DNA from: CAYQDR01 sp964416315
GTDB taxonomy: Bacteria > Methylomirabilota > Methylomirabilia > Rokubacteriales > DASRDR01
Direction: 5' to 3'
DNA: 19,677 nucleotides
Assembly (NCBI GenBank): GCA_964416315.1
Contig: CAYQDR010000089.1
Location: 1-19,677, forward strand
Numbering within the stretch: the first letter of the stretch is position 1; every line of letters begins with the position of its first letter. Positions 6,599 to 12,585 of this stretch are shown here, one piece after another. Under the pieces are notes generated by a model. That model was given only the letters and a program-made list of their open reading frames with translations. It did not search any database and was not told the origin of the DNA. Made by a program: the position numbers and the translations under genes.

Positions 6599-7232
6599 GT
6601 CCTTGGCCTCCGTGCCGCACGGCCAGATATTGCCTAACCCTCTCCTGGGCACGATGTAGGCGGGTTCTCGCAGCTCCCTCCGAGATGTTCAGCCGTTCTC
6701 CAATCTCCGCGTGACTGAGTTCGTCCTTGTAGCGGAGGAGAATTACTGCTTCGTCTTCGGCGGAGAGCATCGCCACCGCATTGCGCACGGCCGAGCGCTC
6801 CTCTTGCTGCTCTAGCATCTCGGCCGGGCTGCAGCCCGGGCTCGGGTCGTCGAAGTCAGCTGGCACCCCATCGGCTGGGGACATTTGCTCCACGGCTATC
6901 TCAACCCGTCGCTTCCGGCGCAGTTCCTTGCCTCTCTTCCAGCAGAAGTTCCTAAGGCTTGTATTCAGATAGGCCTCGAAAGACCCCTTGTCCGCCTTAT
7001 AGTGCGCGCAGACCTTCGGCAGGCAGTCCTTGACGAAGTCGGAGAGGGCGTCCTCCGCGTCCTCAGCTGTCGCCCCCCGGCCCAGATGCCACAAGCAGAA
7101 CCGGAGAAGGCGCTTACGCTTCCCGGGATCCTCCAGGAAGCTCTCCGCTACCGCAATAGTCGAGGGCCCAGCGCCGGCTGGCGCTGGTGACGCGGCTCGG
7201 ACGGGACGGTCAGGTCCACGAGCCGCTCTCAT
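6582..7232 (-). CDS. ECF-type RNA polymerase sigma factor
   Basis: The 216-aa product has sigma region 2 (about 40-110: AEDAEDALSDFVKDCL, GSFEAYLNTSLRNFCWKRG and the basic stretch KELRRKRR). An acidic linker (about 118-140) follows, then sigma region 4 (about 152-203: LSAEDEAVILLRYKDELSHA, EIGERLNISEGAARTRLHRA). It would direct RNA polymerase to its own promoter set, which commonly includes its own operon. The 20-residue Pro/Ala/Arg-rich N-terminus is unconserved. ATG 7232 is preferred over a GTG at 7238; neither has a strong ribosome binding site. The gene overlaps the next one by 17 bp; that gene starts with an anti-sigma zinc finger, making a classical sigma/anti-sigma pair. It is divergent from the ubiquitin-like operon, 426 bp away. 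Confidence 0.88.
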   Translation of the reverse strand: MRAARGPDRPVRAASPAPAGAGPSTIAVAESFLEDPGKRKRLLRFCLWHLGRGATAEDAEDALSDFVKDCLPKVCAHYKADKGSFEAYLNTSLRNFCWKRGKELRRKRRVEIAVEQMSPADGVPADFDDPSPGCSPAEMLEQQEERSAVRNAVAMLSAEDEAVILLRYKDELSHAEIGERLNISEGAARTRLHRAQERVRQYLAVRHGGQGHDRTQ

Positions 7233-7246
7233 GATCACCCTATCTG

Positions 7247-7274
7247 GTGCCTAGGGGCGGGTGCCTAGGGGCGG
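7247..7274. repeat. Tandem 14-bp repeat (GTGCCTAGGGGCGG x2)
   Basis: Two exact adjoining copies occupy 7247-7260 and 7261-7274, ending 15 bp before the sigma-factor ATG on its 5' side. Each contains the palindrome CCTAGG. The placement fits a binding site for a regulator or a leader-RNA element; function is unknown. Confidence 0.85.
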
Positions 7275-7414
7275 CCATACCTTCCCTCCAAGGTAGTCCG
7301 CTGGGCCGGGATGCGTTACACGACGACGGTCCTCGGAGCGGTTGCGACATCTAACTCCCTATCGAGTCAAGCTTTTCGTGGGATCCCTTCGCTTCAAGCC
7401 GGCCCGAGGCCGGG

Positions 7415-7430
7415 CACACCCGCGGGTGTG
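7415..7430. promoter_or_regulatory. Perfect 16-bp palindrome, possible operator
   Basis: CACACCCGCGGGTGTG reads the same on both strands. It lies roughly midway between the two divergent start codons (about 183 and 229 bp away). There is no T-run, so an operator is more likely than a terminator. Confidence 0.45.
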
Positions 7431-7658
7431 GGTCTCGGAAAATCCAGCCGGCGACGAGGATGGTGACCCCGGCCCGAGAGCCGGGTCAAGGGGCGCCTGG
7501 CCGCATGCGGTAGGACTGGCCAGAACCCCGAGGATGGTTGTCGCGACCACCCGGTTGCCGAAGACCTCGCCCTAGCTCACGAGGCGTAACGTTTCGCGCT
7601 GAGGAAGGCTAACTCCCGACAGATCGAGAGTTCGAGAAGACCTTCAAGGAGGACTACC

Positions 7659-7898
7659 ATGGCCACACCGGAGCAGGCAGGTAAGAAGTTTTTCGTCAAC
7701 ATCGAGGGCACCGAGTACCCCTGGGACAAGGAGACGATCTCCACCAAGGAGATCCGGGACCTCGGGAACCTCCCCGCTGTTCTGCCCGTGATCGAGGAGC
7801 AACCCGATGGTACCGAGCGGACCCTGGCCGAGGACGAGGTAATCGAGCTCAAGCCGGGGCATCGGCTGGGCCGCGCACCCAAGTACAAGCGCGGCTAG
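7659..7898 (+). CDS. Ubiquitin-like modifier (multiubiquitin-type Ubl)
   Basis: The 79-aa product is a single beta-grasp domain of the bacterial 'multiubiquitin' kind: KKFFVNIEGTEYPWDKETIS, then STKEIRDLGNLP, the variable PVIEEQPDGTERTL and the final strand DEVIELKPGHRLG. The protein ends KYKRG, so the terminal residue is glycine. This is the form expected of a modifier ready for adenylation without prior trimming. It is the first gene of a Ubl-E2-JAMM-E1 operon, with a strong ribosome binding site (AAGGAGG). Only one Ubl domain is present, while related genes often carry two or three. By family knowledge it should be activated by the E1-like protein and joined to targets. Confidence 0.8.
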   Translation: MATPEQAGKKFFVNIEGTEYPWDKETISTKEIRDLGNLPAVLPVIEEQPDGTERTLAEDEVIELKPGHRLGRAPKYKRG

Positions 7899-7902
7899 CC
7901 CT

Positions 7903-8316
7903 ATGAACGAGCGCGTACGCCAGGAGATCGAGCTCCTGCGGACGAAGTACCCCAATCTCCAGCGCGGCGAGAAGCTCGACTGGGTCTTGCTCCCCGATTA
8001 CCCGCTCCCCGCGGGCCGGTACAACCGCGAGAAGACGAAGCTCTTCTTCCTCATTACGAGCGGGTATCCGTTGACCGCAATCGACAATTTCTTCGTCGAG
8101 GCTGGCCTTCTGTTCGCGAACGGTCAGGGCGGTATTCCGGCCTATCGGGAGGGCTCGACCCCGAGCGGGGCGCCTCTTCCTGTCCCCGGCAACTGGGGCT
8201 GGTTCTCGTGGCACCCGAATGCCTGGCGCCCCGCAGCGACGATCGAAGGCGGCGACAACCTCCTCACCTTCTTGCGAGCTGTAAACATGTGCCTCCGAGG
8301 CGAGGAGCCCGCATGA
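7903..8316 (+). CDS. E2/UBC-like protein of the Ubl operon
   Basis: The 137-aa product resembles the prokaryotic E2 (UBC-like) families found next to multiubiquitin, E1 and JAMM genes. Helix 1 (residues 1-18) leads into strands WVLLPDYPLPAGRY and TKLFFLITSGYP, then a Trp/His-rich stretch GNWGWFSWHPNAWRP and a C-terminal helix. Its only cysteine is Cys130 near the C-terminus, not in the usual active-site loop before the last helices. Thioester chemistry of the eukaryotic kind is therefore doubtful. The gene starts 5 bp after the Ubl stop and overlaps the JAMM gene by ATGA. E2-like identity rests on context plus fold-level pattern. Confidence 0.68.
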   Translation: MNERVRQEIELLRTKYPNLQRGEKLDWVLLPDYPLPAGRYNREKTKLFFLITSGYPLTAIDNFFVEAGLLFANGQGGIPAYREGSTPSGAPLPVPGNWGWFSWHPNAWRPAATIEGGDNLLTFLRAVNMCLRGEEPA

Positions 8317-8855
8317 AGATAACCGTGAACATTCCCGGTGAGGTTGCGAGGGTGCTTCGGGCGCACCTCTTCAAGAGCGACGTCGAAGAGGCAGCGTTTC
8401 TATTCGCTCGAGCCTCACTCAACTCTGACGAACTGCGCTTTGATGTCGACCATCTCTATCCTGTGCCTTCTGATGGCTGGGATGTTCAGCACGCGCTCTA
8501 TCTCGAGATGAAGGACAACGAGCGCGCGAAAATCATGAAGATGGCCCGCGGCCGTGGCGCAGCACTCGTCGAGTCGCATGCCCATCCAGGGTGGGGGCGT
8601 CAGATCCGCTTCTCGCCGAGCGATCTCGCCAACCTCCCGGACTTCGCCACGTATGTGAAGTGGAAGCTCGACGGGAAACCCTTCGCAGCGCTGGTCTGGA
8701 GCGAGCAGTCAGTGGACGGCCTCGCCTGGTACGGGGACTTCTCCCTGCCAGCGCCGGTCGATCAGGTCATCATCCTGTCGACGCCGCCCATGACCATTGT
8801 TCCTACTGCAGCCGCGCGGCGTGGCACGCCGACGCATACGGGGAGCTTTGGCTGA
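8313..8855 (+). CDS. JAMM/MPN metallopeptidase (deubiquitinase-like)
   Basis: The 180-aa product carries the JAMM zinc motif: a glutamate pair at 25-26 (VEEAAFLF), His89-x-His91-Pro (ESHAHPGWGR), then Ser101-x2-Asp104 (FSPSDL). Such enzymes cut isopeptide or peptide bonds after ubiquitin-like domains, here likely removing Ubl from targets or processing it. The ATG at 8313 overlaps the previous stop (ATGA), and longer upstream reading has no family sequence, so this start is firm. The stop overlaps the E1 start (TGATG). All metal ligands appear intact. Confidence 0.87.
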   Translation: MKITVNIPGEVARVLRAHLFKSDVEEAAFLFARASLNSDELRFDVDHLYPVPSDGWDVQHALYLEMKDNERAKIMKMARGRGAALVESHAHPGWGRQIRFSPSDLANLPDFATYVKWKLDGKPFAALVWSEQSVDGLAWYGDFSLPAPVDQVIILSTPPMTIVPTAAARRGTPTHTGSFG

Positions 8856-9772
8856 TGAACATGTCGCGTTGGGACCGCCAGATCCGTGCCTTCGGCGAGG
8901 AGGGGCAGCGTCGAATCGCCTCGACCAGGGTGGGGGTTGTAGGCGTCGGTGGGATCGGCTCACAGATCATCCAGAGCCTTGGTTACCTCGGCGTTGAGGT
9001 AATCACTATTCTCGACCACGATCACGTCGACATCACGAACCTCAACCGGCTTGTGGGTGCGGGACCTGCCGATGCCGAGCAACGAGTTCTCAAGGTCGCC
9101 GTGGCGCAACGGTTGCTAAGACAAATCAATCCTTCTATCAAAGTACATGCCTTGCCGTACAACCTCCGGACTCGTCAGTCGATCGAAGCTCTCCTCGCCT
9201 GCGACATCATCTTTGGCTGCGTAGACCGCGACGGCCCGCGGCTAATTCTGACTGAGGTCGCCGCCGCCTATGAGATCACCCTCATCGATGCAGCCACCGA
9301 GCTCGGCGATCCCGCAAAGGACCCGGAGGCGTTCGGCGGCCGGGCCGTCGTTGCCAGACCCGGTCACTTCTGCCTCTTCTGCGCGAACCAGATCGATGCC
9401 GACCTCGCCAAATGGGAGCTTCTGTCACCAAGCGAGAAAGAGTCGCGAGCCGCCCATGGGTATGGCCTGGGTCCCGAGGTACCAGCGCCCAGCGTGATTT
9501 CCTTAAACGGCATCGTCGCCAACTTGGCTGTCACCGAGTTCGTGATGCTCAGGACCGGGCTACGGGAGCCCAACAGGATGGTCACCTATAAGGGAATGCG
9601 CGGAGTCGTCACGAGGACCACCGACGACCATCGACCCGATTGTTACGTCTGCGGGTACCTTGTCGGGCAGCGCGAAAGAGCGAATGTTTTCCGCTATGCG
9701 AACGTTGAGCCAGGCGATACCCCATCGTCGCCCCGTACCGTACCCGGTTCCCTGGACACTCGTGAGATCTGA
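8855..9772 (+). CDS. E1-like ThiF/MoeB-family Ubl-activating protein
   Basis: The 305-aa product has a Rossmann ATP-binding domain: VGVVGVGGIGSQII (Gly motif 30-36), LDHDHVDITNLNRL with the conserved Arg65, Lys80, and FGCVDRDGPRL (Asp124). Two zinc CxxC pairs follow: Cys173/176 (HFCLFC) and Cys263/266 (DCYVC). This is the plan of ThiF/E1 enzymes, which adenylate the C-terminal glycine of the Ubl. Between the two CxxC pairs, where E1 enzymes normally carry the catalytic cysteine, there is no cysteine; the only others are Cys116 and Cys122. A second ATG six bases downstream (8861) is an alternative start. This is the last gene of the operon. The order Ubl-E2-JAMM-E1 matches known bacterial Ubl operons. 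Confidence 0.88.
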   Translation: MNMSRWDRQIRAFGEEGQRRIASTRVGVVGVGGIGSQIIQSLGYLGVEVITILDHDHVDITNLNRLVGAGPADAEQRVLKVAVAQRLLRQINPSIKVHALPYNLRTRQSIEALLACDIIFGCVDRDGPRLILTEVAAAYEITLIDAATELGDPAKDPEAFGGRAVVARPGHFCLFCANQIDADLAKWELLSPSEKESRAAHGYGLGPEVPAPSVISLNGIVANLAVTEFVMLRTGLREPNRMVTYKGMRGVVTRTTDDHRPDCYVCGYLVGQRERANVFRYANVEPGDTPSSPRTVPGSLDTREI

Positions 9773-9933
9773 GAATGTCGCGTTTCCGGAAATACCCAGG
9801 AGCGGCCCCCCTCCTCAGAAGCGATCCTGGAGCGTCTACGGCCCTCGCCTCCCGGCCGAGTCCGGACACCGGCCTCATTCGGCGGCTCTCCGCCCCTCGG
9901 CGCGAGCCTGCGCCGGCGTCCGATACCGGACAG
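9773..9933. other. Non-coding spacer after the Ubl operon
   Basis: A 78-codon open frame begins two bases after the E1 stop (9775), but its sequence is Arg/Pro/Ala-rich and runs antisense into an IS3-type fragment, so I do not call it a gene. No T-rich terminator is visible. Confidence 0.4.
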
Positions 9934-10023
9934 TCACTCGTGGTTATAGTGCGCGATGAACTCCGCGATCACGCCGCGGGCCTCCTCTGGCGTCTGGAAG
10001 CGATGCTGTAAATTCTCGGCTAA
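9934..10023 (-). pseudogene. C-terminal fragment of an IS3-type integrase-like transposase
   Basis: On the minus strand, ending at TGA (complement of 9934-9936), the frame reads AENLQHRFQTPEEARGVIAE, then FIAHYNHE. This is the end of the integrase core of IS3/IS481-type transposases, where a TxxEAR..I..FI..YN motif precedes the last helix. The stop after HYNHE removes the usual end, and the upstream part is lost at the IS21-type element. No catalytic residues remain except the terminal helix region. Confidence 0.55.
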
Positions 10024-10024
10024 T

Positions 10025-10610
10025 ATGCGCCACCTTTTCTTTTTGGAAATGCGCCACCTGCTGGGGCACCGTGTCCGCGAGGGTCAATCCCATACGCGGA
10101 GGGAGGGAGGGGGCTTACAGCCATGGCACGCAGCACGATCAAGTTCCTGAAGCAGAAGGGGCAGTTCAACACCCGCATCGCCGGGGTCGTCGGCTGTGAC
10201 CGGCACACGGTGGCCCGGGTGCTCGCCGAGCTCTGCGGCCTGGGACGCTCGAGCCGCAGCGAGAAGCGCTGCTGAGCTGGATCCGGGAGGAGGTCCCCAC
10301 GACGCGGATGCTGGAGCTGGCGCGGCAGGACCCCACGGTGCCCTACGCCGGGGGCGCCTCCACGTTCTATCGCTTCGTGGGCCGGCTCCGGGCGGAGCTC
10401 GAGGCCGGCGCTGCGCCGGTGATCCGCTTCGAAGGGCTGCCTGGCGAGTACGTGCAGTGGGACTGGGGCGAAGCCCGCGTGCGCCTCGGCGGCACGGTGG
10501 TCAAGCGGGTGTTCCTGGCCGGGCGGCTGAAGTACAGCCGGCTGAGCGCCGTGCGGTGGCAGGCCGAAGGGAAGGGGTCCCCCTACCTTTTTGAAAACCG
10601 ACACGGGCCA
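10025..10610 (+). mobile_element. IS21-type insertion sequence remnant
   Basis: The left side has two copies of TGCGCCACCT within 35 bp (from about 10025 and 10048), and the right side has ACCTTTTTGAAAACCGACA. Both resemble the multiple terminal repeats of IS21-family elements. Between them only the front part of istA survives and istB is entirely missing, so this is an internal-deletion derivative. I could not define exact ends or target-site duplications. Confidence 0.55.
10123..10572 (+). pseudogene. istA transposase fragment, frameshifted and truncated
   Basis: The ATG at 10123 follows a GGAGGGAGGGAGG tract. It opens a 50-codon frame with the N-terminal helix-turn-helix of IstA (RIAGVVGCDRHTVARVL), stopping at 10275. 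The homology continues at once in another frame (10276 onward): SWIREEVPTTRMLELAR, STFYRFVGRLRAELE, then VQWDWGEARVRLGG, which carries the first catalytic aspartate. It breaks off at about 10572 after VRWQAE, before the remaining catalytic residues. One frameshift plus loss of about two thirds of the gene make it inactive. Confidence 0.8.
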
Positions 10611-10612
10611 CC

Positions 10613-11130
10613 TCGCGGGTCGGCGCGGTTTGCCTCAAACTGCGACGAAGCGCCAACGTGACAGGGGCGGAGTGTATCCATTTGTAGACACACCCCCGCG
10701 CGGGTTGCACGTTTCGCTTGACAGAGTGACCCGACTGCCACACACTTACGGTCGATCTGGCGTCTGGGCTCACTGTCGAAGGCACCATGACCCTACGCGC
10801 TCGATTCGCATTCCTCCTCGCCGTGGTCCTCTTCTACACCGGTCCGTAGCTCTCGGCCAACGTCTGGTTCCTCCTCGGTTGAGGCAACACAGTGGAGGAC
10901 ACGCTCGACCTGTCGATTCTCGACCCGGGCACCCCATCAGCGCAGCTGCGATCGCGCGCCGCGGAAGCGACGCAGCCGTGGCGAACGCTGCCCTGCGGCC
11001 CCGAGCGTCAGGCCCTCCCCGCTTTCCGGCAGCGATCTGGCGCTTCGCCGGACTCGCGCCGAGCGGCCCGCGACGGGCGAGGTCACCGCGTTCGGCCAGC
11101 AAGTTCCAGCTGCCTCCCCGGGAGGCCCGG
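10613..11130. other. Intergenic region upstream of the sigma-54 activator
   Basis: No intact gene is supported in these 518 bp. A TTGACA box lies at 10718-10723, with only a weak -10 candidate 17 bp later. At 10787-10849 an ATG opens a 20-codon hydrophobic peptide (FAFLLAVVLFYTG) that stops and resumes in frame as LSANVWFLLG before another stop. This looks like the decayed start of a membrane or secreted protein. A long open frame runs through here into the activator, but its 5' two thirds have no recognisable family sequence. Confidence 0.45.
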
Positions 11131-12177
11131 GTGGAACAGGCGACTGCTGACGCCATAGACCAGCTGCAAGCTACAGAGGCGCTGGCCGCGCTCGTCGGGG
11201 AGAATCCTCGCCTGAGAGACGTCATCCGGCGGCTTCCCACCATTGCGAACAACGACGCGACGGTCCTCGTTACCGGCGAGACCGGCACTGGCAAGGAACT
11301 GGTCGCGAGGGCCATTCACTACCTGGGGCCGCGCGCGCCATTCCCGTTCGTTCCCGTCAATTGCGGAGCCCTGCCCGACACTCTGCTCGAGGCCGAGCTG
11401 TTCGGCCACGAGCGCGGGGCGTTCACCGACGCGCGCGGAGCGCGAACTGGCCTCGTGTGCGAGGCGCAGGGCGGCACGCTGTGCCTGGACGAGGTCGACT
11501 CGCTCACGCCGCGCGCGCAGGTGGTCCTTCTGCGGCTCCTCGAGGATCGGACGTTCCGGCCGATCGGCTCCAGCCGCGAGCAGCGGGGCGATGTGCGGTT
11601 CGTCGCGATCACCAACGCCCGGCTTCCCGATCGGGTCGCCGCCGGCGCCTTTCGTGCCGACCTCTATTACCGGCTGTCCGTCTTCACCGCCGAACTGCCG
11701 CCCCTCCGCGAGCGCAAGGATGACGTGCCGTTGCTCGCAGAGCACTTTTTGAGGGTGTACGCGCGCGCCGACGGCACGATTCCGCGTCTCTCGCCCGCCG
11801 CTGCAGCAGCCCTGGTGGCCTACGACTGGCCCGGAAATGTGCGCGAGCTTGAGAACGCGATTCTACGAGCGGCGCAGTCGTGCAGCGATGGCATCGTGAA
11901 GGTGGAAGACCTCGGCTTGCCGCTTTCGGATGCCGCGGACGCCGGAAAGGGGGCTTCGTTCACGGTGCTGAAGCGGCGCGCCATCGAGGCCTTCGAGCGC
12001 GAGTACCTGATGACGCTCATGCGCTGCAGCTCGGGCAACGTCACGCGGGCCGCCCGGGCCGCCGGGAAGGACCGCCGAGACCTCGGACGACTGCTCAGGA
12101 GGTACCGCCTCGATCCCCGCGCGTTCGGCGGGGTTCCTTCCCCCCACCGGGGGGGCGAAGTTCGCCCGGCCTCATAA
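11131..12177 (+). CDS. Sigma-54-dependent transcriptional activator (NtrC-type AAA+), no input domain
   Basis: The 348-aa product has an AAA+ core: Walker A GETGTGKE (49-56), sigma-54 contact loop GAFTDA (96-101; usually GAFTGA), Walker B GTLCLDEV (115-122), arginine-finger region FRADLYYRL (174-182) and WPGNVREL (233-240). A Fis-type helix-turn-helix follows (about 293-328: EYLMTLMRCSSGNVTRAARA). It uses ATP hydrolysis to open sigma-54 promoters. The GTG at 11131 is preferred because GGAGG (11120-11124) lies just upstream and family sequence begins soon after. No receiver, GAF or PAS domain precedes the core, so it may act as a constitutive or partner-controlled activator like PspF. The last 15 residues look like read-through past the usual end. 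A consensus -24/-12 promoter lies 127 bp after its stop. Confidence 0.9.
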   Translation: MEQATADAIDQLQATEALAALVGENPRLRDVIRRLPTIANNDATVLVTGETGTGKELVARAIHYLGPRAPFPFVPVNCGALPDTLLEAELFGHERGAFTDARGARTGLVCEAQGGTLCLDEVDSLTPRAQVVLLRLLEDRTFRPIGSSREQRGDVRFVAITNARLPDRVAAGAFRADLYYRLSVFTAELPPLRERKDDVPLLAEHFLRVYARADGTIPRLSPAAAAALVAYDWPGNVRELENAILRAAQSCSDGIVKVEDLGLPLSDAADAGKGASFTVLKRRAIEAFEREYLMTLMRCSSGNVTRAARAAGKDRRDLGRLLRRYRLDPRAFGGVPSPHRGGEVRPAS

Positions 12178-12187
12178 CGCCACACAG

Positions 12188-12203
12188 GACGGCCCCGGCC
12201 GTC
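12188..12203. promoter_or_regulatory. Perfect dyad, candidate enhancer site for the activator
   Basis: GACGGCC-CC-GGCCGTC is a perfect 7-2-7 inverted repeat. It lies about 127-142 bp upstream of the start site predicted from the -24/-12 promoter, a usual distance for enhancer-binding activators. It is also 10 bp after the activator stop, so a terminator is possible, but there is no T-run. A second, weaker hairpin (GGGGC 12225-12229 / GCCCC 12235-12239) follows. Confidence 0.45.
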
Positions 12204-12303
12204 GCTCAGACGTCCGTGACCGTGGGGGCAAGCAGCCCCGCCCGAGCCAGCGGCGTGCGCCGCCCCGTCTTCGACGACGAGCACTTGCAGTGGCGGGCGG
12301 GCC

Positions 12304-12318
12304 TGGCCCGACTCTTGC
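12304..12318 (+). promoter_or_regulatory. Sigma-54 (-24/-12) promoter
   Basis: TGGCCCGACTCTTGC matches the sigma-54 consensus TGGCACG-N4-TTGC at all but one defined position. The GG and GC doublets have the required spacing. Transcription would begin near 12329-12330, only 4-5 bases before the ATG at 12334, so the first gene would be nearly leaderless or start at a downstream codon. The activator gene immediately upstream supports the call. Confidence 0.65.
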
Positions 12319-12333
12319 GTACTGCCTCTCGCG

Positions 12334-12573
12334 ATGGGGCGACTGCTCGACGAGCCCGAGATCGAGCGGGCGGTGCTCGCCTACCTCGCCGAGCGCCCGG
12401 ACGCGATGGATACGTTCGACGGGATCGCCCTGTGGTGGGTTCGCATGCGCCACCTCAGGTTCGAGCTCGAGGCGCTGCAGGCGGTGCTCGATCGCCTCAT
12501 CGACCAGGGCGTGCTCGAACGGGTGGAACTCCGAGCCGACGGCCCGATGCTGTACCGCCTCAAGTCCACGTAG
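12334..12573 (+). CDS. Small winged-helix-like protein
   Basis: The 79-aa product follows the helix-helix-wing pattern of small winged-helix domains: ERAVLAYLAERPDAMDTFDG, IALWWVRMRHLRFELEALQA, VLDRLIDQGVLERVELRADG, then PMLYRL. Similar 'penultimate ALxxLxxxGxL / wing / YRL' domains are widespread and usually bind DNA or proteins. The ATG at 12334 lies 16 bp after the sigma-54 promoter and lacks room for a ribosome binding site if transcription starts as predicted; GTG 12373 is an alternative. It is the first of a run of collinear genes (12334-18785) and is followed 12 bp later by the next gene. Confidence 0.6.
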   Translation: MGRLLDEPEIERAVLAYLAERPDAMDTFDGIALWWVRMRHLRFELEALQAVLDRLIDQGVLERVELRADGPMLYRLKST

Positions 12574-12585
12574 GAGGCGCTTGCC

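Larger units (their letters stand above)
7233..7658. promoter_or_regulatory. Divergent regulatory region between ECF sigma operon and Ubl operon
   Basis: No gene is supported in these 426 bp. The region must hold promoters for both operons. Visible elements are a 14-bp tandem repeat next to the sigma gene, a perfect 16-bp palindrome at 7415-7430, and a strong ribosome binding site (AAGGAGG, 7646-7652) seven bases before the Ubl ATG. I could not find a convincing sigma-70 pair. A GAAC box at 7523-7526 recalls ECF -35 elements, but no firm -10 partner is evident. Confidence 0.5.

Noticed and set aside
8591..8854. E1-like gene starting at 8591 (393 aa)
   Set aside because: The extra 88 residues are the shifted frame of the JAMM gene; the ATG at 8855 overlaps its stop and opens the ThiF fold.
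9775..10011. 78-codon frame just after the E1-like gene as a fifth operon gene
   Set aside because: Low-complexity Arg/Pro/Ala composition, no recognisable pattern, and its 3' half is the antisense of an IS3-type transposase tail.
12153..12167. Inverted repeat GGGCGAA-G-TTCGCCC as terminator of the activator gene
   Set aside because: It lies before the stop codon and has no T-run; it may be incidental in GC-rich sequence.
10591..12177. 528-codon version of the sigma-54 activator with an extra N-terminal domain
   Set aside because: The first 180 codons have no domain pattern; a GTG with a good ribosome binding site at 11131 fits the family start.
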